From the NCBI GenBank assembly GCA_004554775.1, contig SFKI01000012.1, positions 1 to 51,699 on the forward strand: 51,699 bases of DNA. The letters are read 5' to 3'. The notes under the pieces are model-generated. The model saw only the letters and a program-made list of their open reading frames with translations, did no database searches and was not told the DNA's origin. How positions within the stretch are numbered: the first letter of the stretch is position 1; the number at the start of each line of letters is the position of its first letter. Below, in pieces: positions 32,330 through 40,871 of this stretch. The position numbers and the translations under genes are program-made. This stretch comes from Subdoligranulum variabile (GTDB lineage: Bacteria > Bacillota > Clostridia > Oscillospirales > Ruminococcaceae).

Positions 32330-33547
32330 ATGCGAATTTTGGTCGTGACCCAGCATTTTTGGCCGGAAAATTTCCGGATCAATGATATTGTCGAGGGCTT
32401 TGTGCAGGATGGGCTGGACGTGGATGTGCTCTGCGGCCTGCCCAACTATCCCAAGGGCGAGTGGTTTCCCGGCTACAGCGAGAACGGCCCCTTTGCCGAA
32501 ACCTACAAAGGTGCGCAGATTTTCCGCGCGCGGGAGATCCCCCGCAAGGGCAACACCGGCAAGACGATTTTTTTAAACTACGTCAGTTGGCCGCTTTACG
32601 CCGCCGCAGCGCTGAAACGCCTGCCCGGCGGATACGATGCGGTGTTCTGCTTCAATACCAGCCCGGTATTGATGTGCTGGCCAGCCATAAAATACGCCAA
32701 AAAGCACAAAATCCCCTTTACCAACTATGTGCTGGACCTCTGGCCCGAAAATCTGTACAGTGTGCTGCCTGTCAAAAATCATTTTATGCGCTGGGTGGCT
32801 CAGACGGTCAGCGACAGCCTGTATAAACGTGCCGACCGCTTGATCGCCATGAGCGAACCGCTGCAAAAGCGGCTGATCGCCCGCACCGGCAAGCCGGAAA
32901 AGGATGTGGCCGTTATTTCGCAGTACTGCGAGGATTTTTATGCCGTCCCCTGCCCTGACCCGGATTTGCAGGCCCGCTTTGCCGGGCGGTTCAATCTGGT
33001 GTTCACCGGCACGATGACCCCGGCGCAAAGCCTGGACATGGTGCTGCGCGCCGTGCTGGATGCCCGCACTGCGGGGGCCGAAAATCTGCACCTCCTGCTG
33101 GTGGGCGACGGTATGAGCCGCGAAGCCCTGCAAGCGCTGGCTGAAGAACTGCACGCCGGGGACGCCGTGACCTTTTACGGCAGTGTGCCCGCCGAAAAAG
33201 TGCCGAGTTTTACAACCCTCGCCGATGCGCTGCTGATTTCTCTGTCTGATTCCCCGGATCTGGGGCTGACCGTGCCCGGCAAGCTGGCCAGTTACATGGC
33301 CGCCGGCAAGCCGGTCATTGCCAGCATGAACGGTGCCGGGTACGAAGCCGTAAAAGAAAGCGGCGGCGGCCTTGCCAGCCCTGCCTGCGACCAGGCCGCG
33401 CTGACCCAAAACCTGTTGGCGCTGTACCGCATGCCTGCTGCCGACCGCGCCGCACTGGGCGCAAAATCCAAAGCCTACTACGAGGCCCACTACCGCCGCG
33501 CCGAACTGCTGCGCCGCCTGGAAAGCTTTACCCTGCAGGGAGAATAA
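32330..33547 (+). CDS. wbuB: GT4 glycosyltransferase, WbuB-like (probable L-FucNAc transferase)
   Basis: 405 residues. ILVVTQHFWPENFRINDIVEG and LCGLPNYPKGEWFPGY are the N-terminal motifs of WbuB/WbjE transferases, FTNYVLDLWPENLYS is the linker, and the donor site has NLVFTGTMTPAQSLD and SLSDSPDLGLTVPGKLASYMAAGKPVIAS. Members act next to FucNAc synthesis genes and transfer that sugar to a lipid-linked acceptor, which the context here supports. The ribosome site is weak (GGAAC), so expression may depend on readthrough from capG 19 bases upstream. Confidence 0.85.
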   Translation: MRILVVTQHFWPENFRINDIVEGFVQDGLDVDVLCGLPNYPKGEWFPGYSENGPFAETYKGAQIFRAREIPRKGNTGKTIFLNYVSWPLYAAAALKRLPGGYDAVFCFNTSPVLMCWPAIKYAKKHKIPFTNYVLDLWPENLYSVLPVKNHFMRWVAQTVSDSLYKRADRLIAMSEPLQKRLIARTGKPEKDVAVISQYCEDFYAVPCPDPDLQARFAGRFNLVFTGTMTPAQSLDMVLRAVLDARTAGAENLHLLLVGDGMSREALQALAEELHAGDAVTFYGSVPAEKVPSFTTLADALLISLSDSPDLGLTVPGKLASYMAAGKPVIASMNGAGYEAVKESGGGLASPACDQAALTQNLLALYRMPAADRAALGAKSKAYYEAHYRRAELLRRLESFTLQGE

Positions 33548-33568
33548 GAAAACACGAGGTACCCCCTT

Positions 33569-34288
33569 TTGGATACAAAAATTTTGGTGCTGATCCCCTG
33601 TTATAATGAGGAAGAAAACATCGTATCGACGGTGGAACGTTTAAAGTCCACCTGCCCGCAGGTGGACTTCCTTGTCATCAATGACTGCTCTACCGACCAT
33701 AGCGCTGACATTCTGCACGCCCACCACTACCCGTTTTTGGATCTGCCGGTCAATCTGGGCATTGGCGGCGGCGTGCAGTGCGGATACCAGTATGCCGTGC
33801 ACAACGGCTACGATGTGACCATCCAGATGGACGGCGACGGCCAGCACGACCCCGCCTACCTGATGGAAGTGGTGCAGCCCGTACTGGATGGTACCTACGA
33901 TATGTGCATTGGCAGCCGCTTTATTAAAAAAGAGGGCTTCCAGACCAGCTTTATGCGCCGGGTGGGCATCCGATTTTTGAGCTGGCTGATCCATCTGCTG
34001 TGCGGCAAGCGCGTGCTGGATGTCACCAGCGGGTTCCGCGCCTGCAATGCCCGAATGACCGCTTATTTTGCACGTCACTACGCCATTGATTACCCTGAGC
34101 CGGAAGCGATCCTTGCCGCCAGCCTGGCGGGCTTCTCGGTCGGCGAAGCCCCCGTCATCATGCGGGAGCGCCAGGGCGGCGTGTCGAGCATCCACAGCTT
34201 TAAAAGCGCCTACTATATGATCAAAGTCTCGCTGGCGCTCATCATCGACCGCTTTTCCATCCACAAGGTAAAAGGAGGCAAAGCATGA
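33569..34288 (+). CDS. GT2 polyprenyl-phosphate-type glycosyltransferase
   Basis: 239 residues from a TTG start at 33569 (GAGG 10 bases upstream). GT-A fold: KILVLIPCYNEEENI, VINDCSTDHSADIL, QMDGDGQHDPAYL with the DxD-like metal site, and a later RFIKKEGFQTSFMRRVGIRF typical of dolichol-phosphate mannose synthase relatives. It lacks C-terminal membrane helices, which are supplied by the coupled DUF2304 gene. It probably charges undecaprenyl phosphate with a hexose for use outside the membrane. Confidence 0.87.
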   Translation: MDTKILVLIPCYNEEENIVSTVERLKSTCPQVDFLVINDCSTDHSADILHAHHYPFLDLPVNLGIGGGVQCGYQYAVHNGYDVTIQMDGDGQHDPAYLMEVVQPVLDGTYDMCIGSRFIKKEGFQTSFMRRVGIRFLSWLIHLLCGKRVLDVTSGFRACNARMTAYFARHYAIDYPEPEAILAASLAGFSVGEAPVIMRERQGGVSSIHSFKSAYYMIKVSLALIIDRFSIHKVKGGKA

Positions 34289-34641
34289 CCCCGGAACTGC
34301 AACTGTTTATGGTGCTGGGCGCGCTGGTGCTGCTGTGCATCATTTTTACCCTGCTCAAGCGTGGGCTGATGAGCGTAAAGTACAGCCTGCTGTGGCTTTT
34401 GCTGGCCGTGGCGCTGGTCATCGCGGCGGCGTTCCCCTATGTAATTTATGTGCTGCGGGACATTTTGTCGATCGAAATGCCGGTCAATCTGGTATTTTTG
34501 CTGATGTTCTGCTTTGTTTTGGTGGTGCTGCTTTCCCTGAGCATTGCCATTACCCAGCTGGCCGAAAAGTGCAAGCGGCTGACCCAGGCCAACGCCATTT
34601 TGGAAAAACGCGTCCGCGAACTGGAAGAAAAGAACCGATAA
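34285..34641 (+). CDS. DUF2304 membrane protein
   Basis: 118 residues. Three hydrophobic helices (about 5-23, 33-55, 67-90) and a charged C-terminal helix that looks coiled coil (LAEKCKRLTQANAILEKRV). DUF2304 genes almost always follow a GT2 gene, as here, with start and stop overlapping (ATGA). They are thought to anchor or assist that enzyme. Function is assigned only by association. Confidence 0.85.
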   Translation: MTPELQLFMVLGALVLLCIIFTLLKRGLMSVKYSLLWLLLAVALVIAAAFPYVIYVLRDILSIEMPVNLVFLLMFCFVLVVLLSLSIAITQLAEKCKRLTQANAILEKRVRELEEKNR

Positions 34642-34673
34642 GACGTTAAAAATAGCAAAGAGAGAGTGCGGTT

Positions 34674-36173
34674 ATGACGATCACTTGGGAGCAGATCCTT
34701 GCCTTTTTGTGCGAGGATCAGTCAATGGCGGTCACGTCGCTGTTGTTTATCGCCTTTTTTGCGGCGGTGGCGCTGGTGCATTATGCGCTGCCGCGGGTGC
34801 TGCGCCCCTACTTCCTGCTGGCGGCCAGTTATGGATTTTTCTGCTATGACCCCGTCAACCGCCCGCTGGTAGGCGTGCTGCTGGGGGCTACGCTGGTCAG
34901 CTGGCTGTGCGGCCTGGTCATTGGAAAAGTCAGGGCAAAGCCCGTGCGGGTGCTGGCATTGCTGGTATCGGTACTGGGCGGCGTGGGCATCCTGATTTAC
35001 TACAAATACTGGAACATGCTGGCCGATTCGCTTGGCAGTGTGATGAGCCACCGGGACAATCTGCTGGCCCCGCTGGGCCTGAGCTACTTCACCTTTGCGG
35101 CGATGAGCTACACGATTGATGTGTATAAACGACGCTGCAAGGTCGAAACGAACCCGCTGCACTATGCGTTGTTCGTTAGCTTCTTCCCCACCCTCATCAC
35201 CGGCCCCATCGAGCGCTACCCCCAGATGCGCCCGCAGATCAAGAAAAGCCGCCGTTTCAGCTACAACCGCTGTGCGGGCGGCGCGTTCCGCATGCTGTGG
35301 GGCTACACCAAAAAAATGGTGATTGCCGATAACCTCAGCCAGTACGTTTCCTTCGTTTACGGCAATATGTCGGAGATGAGCGGCCCCAACCTGGCTGCAG
35401 CCACCGTACTGTTTGCGGTGCAGCTGTACATGGACTTTTCGGGCTGCTGCGATATCGTACTGGGCGCGGCGCGCATTCTGGGCTATGACCTCATCGAAAA
35501 CTTCGACTCTCCGTTTGAAGCCCGCAGCTTCAACGATTTCTGGCGACGCTGGCATATCTCGATGACCGGCTGGTTCCGCGATTACGTTTATTTCTCACTG
35601 GGCGGCAGCCGCTGCGCGCCGTGGCGGCATTACTTAAACATCGTCGTTGTCTTTTTGTGCAGCGGTCTGTGGCATGGGGCCGACTGGCGGTATCTCGCCT
35701 GGGGCCTGGCCTGCGGCATTCTGGCCGCGTTTGGTGCCATGACCGCCAAGGCCCGCAAGCGGATGGAAAAATTCAATCCGCTGTACCAGCAGGCCTGGCT
35801 AAAAACCATCTGCCAGGTGACGATCACCAACCTGCTGTTCTGCTTTACCCTTGTATTCTTCGCTGCAGCGCTGTATAATGCCGACCCGTTCGCCATCTAC
35901 GGCGCGATGCTGCAAGGCTGGAACGGCCTTGCTGGCAGCTGGCACCAGGTGCAGCAGCTGCTGCTGGATTCCGGCATCGACGGCCGTCTGCCGGTTGTGC
36001 TGCTGTTTGGCACCTTTGTGGTGTTTGCCGTGGAGCATGACGGCCGCAGCGTAGCCCGCTGGATCCGCGAGCAGGTCTGGCCGCTGCGCTGGACGCTGTA
36101 TTATGCGGCAGCGGCAGCGATCCTCTTCTTCGCCGCCTTCGGCCAGTCGGCGTTCATCTACCAGCAATATTAA
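34674..36173 (+). CDS. MBOAT-family O-acyltransferase (AlgI/DltB-like)
   Basis: 499 residues with about 11 membrane helices. Family motifs: LGLSYFTFAAMSYTIDVYK, FPTLITGPIERY, FDSPFEARSFNDFWRRWHISM and the catalytic His in FLCSGLWHGADWRYL. Such proteins carry acyl groups across the membrane to an exported acceptor. With the SGNH protein encoded 16 bases downstream it forms the usual pair for acetylating exopolysaccharide. The ribosome site is modest (AGAGAGAG). Confidence 0.93.
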   Translation: MTITWEQILAFLCEDQSMAVTSLLFIAFFAAVALVHYALPRVLRPYFLLAASYGFFCYDPVNRPLVGVLLGATLVSWLCGLVIGKVRAKPVRVLALLVSVLGGVGILIYYKYWNMLADSLGSVMSHRDNLLAPLGLSYFTFAAMSYTIDVYKRRCKVETNPLHYALFVSFFPTLITGPIERYPQMRPQIKKSRRFSYNRCAGGAFRMLWGYTKKMVIADNLSQYVSFVYGNMSEMSGPNLAAATVLFAVQLYMDFSGCCDIVLGAARILGYDLIENFDSPFEARSFNDFWRRWHISMTGWFRDYVYFSLGGSRCAPWRHYLNIVVVFLCSGLWHGADWRYLAWGLACGILAAFGAMTAKARKRMEKFNPLYQQAWLKTICQVTITNLLFCFTLVFFAAALYNADPFAIYGAMLQGWNGLAGSWHQVQQLLLDSGIDGRLPVVLLFGTFVVFAVEHDGRSVARWIREQVWPLRWTLYYAAAAAILFFAAFGQSAFIYQQY

Positions 36174-36189
36174 CGAAAGGCGGTGCATT

Positions 36190-37599
36190 ATGGCAAAATC
36201 CCCTACCCCGATCCCCGCGCCGCCGGTCAAGATCCAGCGCGGCGCACAAAGCGCCGCCCCGGCGACGAAACCGAAAAAAGCAACCAATAAAAAGCGCCGC
36301 AAACGCCGCCGCAATCCACTGGTGTGGTTCTTGCGCGGGTTGGCCCGCCGCATCTACTTTGGCGTAAAAACCGCCAGCCGTGTGGTGCTGCTGGTGCCCA
36401 TCCTTGTGTTTATGGTGGCGTTCAGCTATAATGTCGACCGCAGCGGTCTGTTCCAGGGCGCGCTGGCCCCCCGCCGCATCGTTGATCTGATGCTGCAAGG
36501 GTACGATGTGACCAACTTCGAGCAGATGGACGAGCGCCAGGTGGTACAATTGTTCGCGCAGGACGTGGAGCGGGCGCCCGAGGCCATCGGCATTGGTTCG
36601 AGCCGCGTGCTGCAATTCAACCGCGAAAACACCGGCGTGGATACCTTTTTTAATATGGGCGTCACCGGCGCGGACGTGCGCGACAACATGACCAGCTACT
36701 ACAAGATGGTCAGCTACGGCAAAACGCCCAAGGTGCTGCTTTGGAGCATCGACCCATGGGTGTTCTACGGCAGCGAGGCCGCCTTTGACGCCCGCGCCGA
36801 CGCCGACCTGTACAACGAGTTTTTGACCAAGGTGCTGAACGTCCCCACCGACTACGAGGAGCCCGACAAGGTCGAGCTATGGAAAGCGCTGGCCGACCCG
36901 GCGTACTTCCAGGGCAACGTCGACTACTACATAAAGAACCGCGGCCAGGCCACCGTCACCGATGATGAGGGCAACACGATCGAGTTCAACCCCGTGCAGG
37001 GCGATCCCTACGACCAGACGACGACGATCAAACGGTCGGATGGCAGCGTTTTGTACGATGTGGCGTTCAGAACGCAGACAGCCGACCAGATCCGCACGCT
37101 GGCCGCCGAAGCCTGCATGAGCTTTAATAGCGTGCATATGGAAGGCTTCGACGCGATGAGCGACACCCAGATCCAGGCGTTTACCGCCTTTATGAACTAC
37201 GCCAAAGACCAGGGCACGACGGTGATTTTGGTGCTGTCGCCCTGGCACCCCTACCTGTACGGTTACCTGTTGACCGAGCCCGAGCTGCACAAAGGCTTTT
37301 TTGAGGTGGAAAACTGGCTGCGCCAGTACTGCGCGCAAAACAATGTGCCGCTGTACGGCAGCTACGACCCCGCCTGCATTGAGGGCTTGGAAGAGACCGA
37401 TTTCTTTGACGGCCTGCACTGCGCCGGGACTGGCATTGCGCGGTTCTTCCCCGGTGTGCCGCAGGCATTGCAGCAGTTGGAAACGGGCACCCTGCCTCAC
37501 CCGCTGGCCGTGCACCCACGCACCAGCCTGGAAAGCGCAGACCCGAATGTTGTAGAGACCCCGGACGGCGAAACCGCCGAAACGGCACAGGAGGGATAA
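36190..37599 (+). CDS. SGNH/AlgX-DltD-like secreted acyltransferase partner
   Basis: 469 residues from the ATG at 36190 (AAAGGCGG upstream). A Pro/Ala-rich, then very basic cytoplasmic N-terminus (about 1-50), one membrane anchor (60-80), then an extracellular domain with the nucleophile block AIGIGSSRVLQF, a middle NMGVTGADVRDN turn, and the closing Asp/His block FDGLHCAGTG. It is the esterifying partner of MBOAT proteins. Ends in an acidic tail. The stop is 2 bases from the next start. Confidence 0.85.
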   Translation: MAKSPTPIPAPPVKIQRGAQSAAPATKPKKATNKKRRKRRRNPLVWFLRGLARRIYFGVKTASRVVLLVPILVFMVAFSYNVDRSGLFQGALAPRRIVDLMLQGYDVTNFEQMDERQVVQLFAQDVERAPEAIGIGSSRVLQFNRENTGVDTFFNMGVTGADVRDNMTSYYKMVSYGKTPKVLLWSIDPWVFYGSEAAFDARADADLYNEFLTKVLNVPTDYEEPDKVELWKALADPAYFQGNVDYYIKNRGQATVTDDEGNTIEFNPVQGDPYDQTTTIKRSDGSVLYDVAFRTQTADQIRTLAAEACMSFNSVHMEGFDAMSDTQIQAFTAFMNYAKDQGTTVILVLSPWHPYLYGYLLTEPELHKGFFEVENWLRQYCAQNNVPLYGSYDPACIEGLEETDFFDGLHCAGTGIARFFPGVPQALQQLETGTLPHPLAVHPRTSLESADPNVVETPDGETAETAQEG

Positions 37600-37601
37600 G
37601 T

Positions 37602-38126
37602 ATGGCATTTATTTCGATCAGCATTACCAAAAATCATCCGCTTATTTTGGGCAAGGGCGGCTTTGGCCGCCAGCTGGCGGACTGGCTCTCGGCCGAGGGG
37701 TGGGGCGAAGCCGAGTTTTTGGACGATAACGCCCCCGGCTGCGTGGGCGGCCTGCGCGACTACGCCGACCCCAAGCTGCTGAAGCCGGGCCGCCCGGCCT
37801 TTGTGGCCCTGGGTGACAACGCCCTGCGCGTGGAGCTGCTGCAAAAGCTGGCCGCGGCCGGGTACGACACGCCGGTATTTATCAGCGATATGGCGGCGGT
37901 CAGCCCCAGCGCTGTGCTGGAGCCGGGCTGTGTGATTTTGCCGCAGGCGTACGTGGGGGCCGGTGCGCGGCTGGGTGTCGGCTGCATCGTCAACGGCGGA
38001 GCTATCGTGGACCACGATGCTACCCTGGGCCGCGGCGTACACATTGCTCCCGGCGGTATCGTCAAAGCCGGTGCCGAGGTAGAAGCCATGGCCAAGGTGG
38101 ACTCGGGGGAAGTTATTAGAAAATAA
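37602..38126 (+). CDS. NeuD/PglD-like sugar acetyltransferase
   Basis: 174 residues. N-terminal Rossmann-like domain with ILGKGGFGRQLADWL, then a left-handed beta-helix of hexapeptide repeats (VILPQAYVGAGARLGVGCIV, VDHDATLGRGVHIAPGG). The His of VDHDATLG is the catalytic base in PglD. It transfers an acetyl group from acetyl-CoA to a sugar amine or hydroxyl. Because its start is coupled to the SGNH gene, it may act on the same glycan. The N-terminal 12 residues (MAFISISITKN) differ from relatives. Confidence 0.85.
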   Translation: MAFISISITKNHPLILGKGGFGRQLADWLSAEGWGEAEFLDDNAPGCVGGLRDYADPKLLKPGRPAFVALGDNALRVELLQKLAAAGYDTPVFISDMAAVSPSAVLEPGCVILPQAYVGAGARLGVGCIVNGGAIVDHDATLGRGVHIAPGGIVKAGAEVEAMAKVDSGEVIRK

Positions 38127-38269
38127 AAGAGGCTCCCCTGCGAGGGGAGTTGTCAGCGAAGCTGACTGAGGGGTGGCTGCTTTAGCCGAGTATTGCCAGA
38201 CGCGCTTGCTCTATACGAGGGCCACCCCTCACCCGCTAACGCGGGAGCTCCCCTCAAGGGGAGCCTCTT
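38127..38269. repeat. 143-bp compound inverted repeat
   Basis: GAGGCTCCCCT near the left end and AGGGGAGCCTC at the right end, each inside its own hairpin, flank CAGCGAAGCTG, GGGGTGGCTG and GCCACCCCT, so the outer half folds on the inner. It stands between the acetyltransferase and acyltransferase genes. It resembles a non-coding MITE-like unit. Part of it recurs at 43851-44033. Confidence 0.75.
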
Positions 38270-38295
38270 ATTACACTATACCCTAAGGAGATTCT

Positions 38296-39324
38296 ATGCC
38301 AAATAATAAAACCGTTCGCCGCGATTATATTGACATCATGAAAGGCCTGGGCATTCTGTTGGTGGTGCTGGGGCACTTTATGGAACAGTTCCGCTTCAAT
38401 TTCAAGCCCATCGGGGCGACCTTTATCTGTATTTACCTGTTCCATATGGCGCTGTTTTGCATTTGCAGCGGCCTGGTGGCGCATTTCAGCCTGTGGAAGC
38501 TCATCACCCAGCAGGTGTGGCTGTACGCAGTGGGTCAGGCGCTGATGCTAGTGTTCCGCGCGGTGGTTCTGCGCGAGGATTTCGCCGCCAGCGGTGGGCT
38601 GCTGATGGCATTTTTGCTGCCGTGGCGGCACATGTGGTATCTGTACGCGCTGATTTTCTGGCATCTGACTCTGCCGCTGCTGACCCGCCTGCGCGATAAA
38701 GGCCTGCCCTTTGCCCTGTTGGGGCTGGCTGGCGCGGTGGCGCTGGGGTTGTGGGCCGGTAACGTCGACTGGCCGTTTACGCTGGTGCGTGTGTTTGCCT
38801 ACTATCCGTTTTACGCGTTTGGCGTGCTGTTCCGCCTGCAGATCGACCGGCTGGACGACCTGGCTGCGGCCAGCCCTATTATGCGCATAGCCCCGGCGGG
38901 TGCGCTGGTGGTGTGCTACGGGCTGTATTTCCGCAGCCTGATGCTGCAAGAGGGCCAGCTGCGGGAAAGTGCCAAGATTTTTAACGACGTTGCCTACGGC
39001 GAGGGGTACGCCCTGCCCGACCGTGCGCGGTTTTATGCCATCGGCATCGTGACCAGCCTGGCGCTGATCGCTGCGCTGGGCGGGTGCAAGGCCTTCGCGG
39101 CCCTGGGCAAAAAGACGCTGGCGGTGTATCTTTTCCACATGCCGATCTTTGCGTTTTACAGCGAATTGGGATTTTTCCAGCTCGCCCATGAAAAGCCGCT
39201 GCCGGTCACGGTGGTATTTGTGCTGTTGGAAGCTTTGGGTTGCGTGTGTTTGCTGGCCAGTGAGCCGGTGAGCAGGACATTTGATGTTGTGGCCAATTGC
39301 TGGTATCGGCTGCGGAAAAAGTGA
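38296..39324 (+). CDS. Acyltransferase family 3 membrane protein
   Basis: 342 residues, about ten membrane helices. RRDYIDIMKGLGILLVVLGH is the family signature, with the His of LVVLGH, and LYLFHMALFCICSGL and LGKKTLAVYLFHMPIF are later conserved blocks. It belongs to the OafB/WecH-like group that acetylates sugars of surface glycans at the membrane. No SGNH domain is fused. CTAAGGAG lies before its ATG. It is the last gene of the cluster. Confidence 0.9.
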   Translation: MPNNKTVRRDYIDIMKGLGILLVVLGHFMEQFRFNFKPIGATFICIYLFHMALFCICSGLVAHFSLWKLITQQVWLYAVGQALMLVFRAVVLREDFAASGGLLMAFLLPWRHMWYLYALIFWHLTLPLLTRLRDKGLPFALLGLAGAVALGLWAGNVDWPFTLVRVFAYYPFYAFGVLFRLQIDRLDDLAAASPIMRIAPAGALVVCYGLYFRSLMLQEGQLRESAKIFNDVAYGEGYALPDRARFYAIGIVTSLALIAALGGCKAFAALGKKTLAVYLFHMPIFAFYSELGFFQLAHEKPLPVTVVFVLLEALGCVCLLASEPVSRTFDVVANCWYRLRKK

Positions 39325-39343
39325 ATTTTTATGCTTGCGTTAC

Positions 39344-39376
39344 GGGCGTCACCACCTTGCGGTGACGCCCTTTTTT
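39344..39376 (+). terminator. Rho-independent terminator of the glycan cluster
   Basis: GGGCGTCACC pairs perfectly with GGTGACGCCC around ACCTTGC, followed by TTTTTTAG. Confidence 0.92.
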
Positions 39377-39394
39377 AGTGGGATACCTCCGTCA

Positions 39395-39628
39395 AGTGTT
39401 CCTTTTGGACACCCAAAAGGAACCGAAAAGGTGTCCGCTACTTCCGATAGCGCGGGAGCTCCCCTCAAGGGGAGCCAATGAGGTAGGGACAACCACACGA
39501 TGGCCGTAGGGGCGAGCATTGCTCGCCCGCTGAATCTTGCGCTGTTGCCAAATCGAACGGGCGAACAGTGTTCGCCCCTACGCTCCCTTACCCATTGGTT
39601 CCGTAGGGGGCGGCGTCCCCGACGCCCC
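39395..39628. repeat. Cluster of four dispersed palindromic repeats
   Basis: Unit one (39395-39475) has TTCCTTTTGGACACCCAAAA then CTTCCGATAGCGCGGGAG and CTCCCCTCAAGGGGAG, and recurs at 46197-46300. Unit two is GTAGGGGCGAGCATTGCTCG at 39506. Unit three is GGGCGAACAGTGTTCGCCC at 39559. Unit four is GGGGGCGGCGTCCCCGACGC at about 39605. They fill the region between the glycan cluster and padR and appear to be transcription-end or mobile repeats. Confidence 0.75.
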
Positions 39629-39658
39629 GTGCAGCCCATAAAAAGGCAACGCATCCCC

Positions 39659-39708
39659 TTGACAACCCGACTACTTTGCATTACAATATACTTAACACCA
39701 TGGTATTA
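39659..39708 (+). promoter_or_regulatory. padR promoter with operator-like palindrome
   Basis: Consensus TTGACA at 39659-39664, 17-base spacer, TACAAT at 39682-39687. A palindrome TAA-C-ACCATGGT-A-TTA is centred at 39700-39701, at the expected transcription start. It is a likely autoregulatory operator. Confidence 0.75.
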
Positions 39709-39735
39709 CAAGGTAGCGGAAGGGAGGGACAGCCC

Positions 39736-40065
39736 ATGTTTGACCAGGCGCAGTTGCGCAAGGGGGTGCTGGAGGGGTGCATCTTGAAGATTATTGCGGC
39801 GGAGCCGACATATGGGTATGCCATCGCGGCGACCTTGCGGGAGAGCGGCTTTGCCGACTTGACCGAGGGCACCCTCTATCCCCTGCTGCTGCGGCTGGAA
39901 CGCAAAAACCTGATCAAAGCCGAGTACCGCGCCGGGTCCGGCGGGCCGAGCCGCAAATATTACACGCTTACCCCTGACGGCACAGCGTACCTACAGGAAT
40001 TTACGGCCGCCTGGCGCGATGCCAGCGCCACCGTCAGCCGCATTTTGCAGGACAAGGAGGGCTGA
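39736..40065 (+). CDS. PadR-family transcription regulator
   Basis: 109 residues from ATG 39736 (GGAGGGA upstream). The winged helix is GVLEGCILKIIAAEPTYGYAI, ATLRESGFADLTEGTLYPLL and RLERKNLIKAEY, with GPSRKYYTLTPDG as the wing, the standard PadR pattern. The C-terminal helix mediates dimer formation. It is followed after 3 bases by a membrane protein, a common arrangement in which PadR controls its partner and often responds to toxins or antibiotics. Confidence 0.92.
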   Translation: MFDQAQLRKGVLEGCILKIIAAEPTYGYAIAATLRESGFADLTEGTLYPLLLRLERKNLIKAEYRAGSGGPSRKYYTLTPDGTAYLQEFTAAWRDASATVSRILQDKEG

Positions 40066-40068
40066 TCC

Positions 40069-40767
40069 ATGACCATCCGCAACGAGTACAAACAACTGAA
40101 AATAGAAAATGACCTCATTTTTTCCACGCTGGCCGAATGCGACCGCGATACCATCACTGGCATTGTAAATACCATCAGCAATACGTGTGGCATCAACTAC
40201 GAGATCGAGCTTGTGCGCAAGGATCTCATTGCCATGGCCGCCAGTGCCGAGGCAGACGGCCAATACCTGCCTGCCGTCATTGGCGATGTAGACGCGTTCA
40301 AACGCGACCTGCTTGCCAGCATGCCGCGGCCCAAGCTGATAGACTACATGCTGGACAGTCTGGTGTGGCTGTGCCTTTTCGGTCTGGCTGCCTCGCTGAC
40401 CCATCTGCTGCTGGGCGGCCCGTGGGACTGCTATTACGACGCCGCCATGCTGGGGATTTGCATTGTTGTGATGATGCCCAGCGCCTGGCTGTTGCAGCGC
40501 CTTGTGCCGTCGGCCTGGCTTACCGCAGACAAAGGCGGGCTTTATGGCGCGGCGCAGGCGGCGGTGCTGGTGGTGTGGTTTGTGCTGTTCATCCTGCTGT
40601 ATCGCTGGGTCTACCCTGCCCTGCCGAACATCGGCGTGCCCAATGTAATAGCAACCGCCCTGTTTGCGGTGATTACCCTGGTGCTGCGCGGCTGGCGCAC
40701 CCGCCGGTACAATCAGTTGGCCGACGCCCGACCCTGGCGCGATGTGGTTGACACCAAAAAGCAATAA
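40069..40767 (+). CDS. PadR-associated membrane protein
   Basis: 232 residues. The first 100 are soluble and helical (TIRNEYKQLKIENDLIFSTL). About four membrane helices follow (positions near 105, 130, 165, 200), with a short basic tail. No family is clear. Proteins of this kind beside PadR are often called DUF1129- or DUF1700-like. It may be a sensor, export component or immunity protein. Translationally linked to padR by 3-base spacing with its own AAGGAGG. Confidence 0.65.
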   Translation: MTIRNEYKQLKIENDLIFSTLAECDRDTITGIVNTISNTCGINYEIELVRKDLIAMAASAEADGQYLPAVIGDVDAFKRDLLASMPRPKLIDYMLDSLVWLCLFGLAASLTHLLLGGPWDCYYDAAMLGICIVVMMPSAWLLQRLVPSAWLTADKGGLYGAAQAAVLVVWFVLFILLYRWVYPALPNIGVPNVIATALFAVITLVLRGWRTRRYNQLADARPWRDVVDTKKQ

Positions 40768-40772
40768 AAAAT

Positions 40773-40831
40773 GCCCCTGCTGGTTCGCACAATCCAGCGG
40801 GGGCTGCGTCTTTTCTTGAAAAAAAGACGCA
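40773..40831. terminator. Double bidirectional terminator
   Basis: Hairpin one: GCCCCTGCTGG with CCAGCGGGGGC. Hairpin two: TGCGTCTTTT with AAAAGACGCA, itself T-rich. It separates the rightward padR pair from the leftward leuB and can stop both. Confidence 0.75.
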
Positions 40832-40871
40832 AAAGAACTTTAACAAGGCTCTCCCTTAAGAAGATGGCTGT

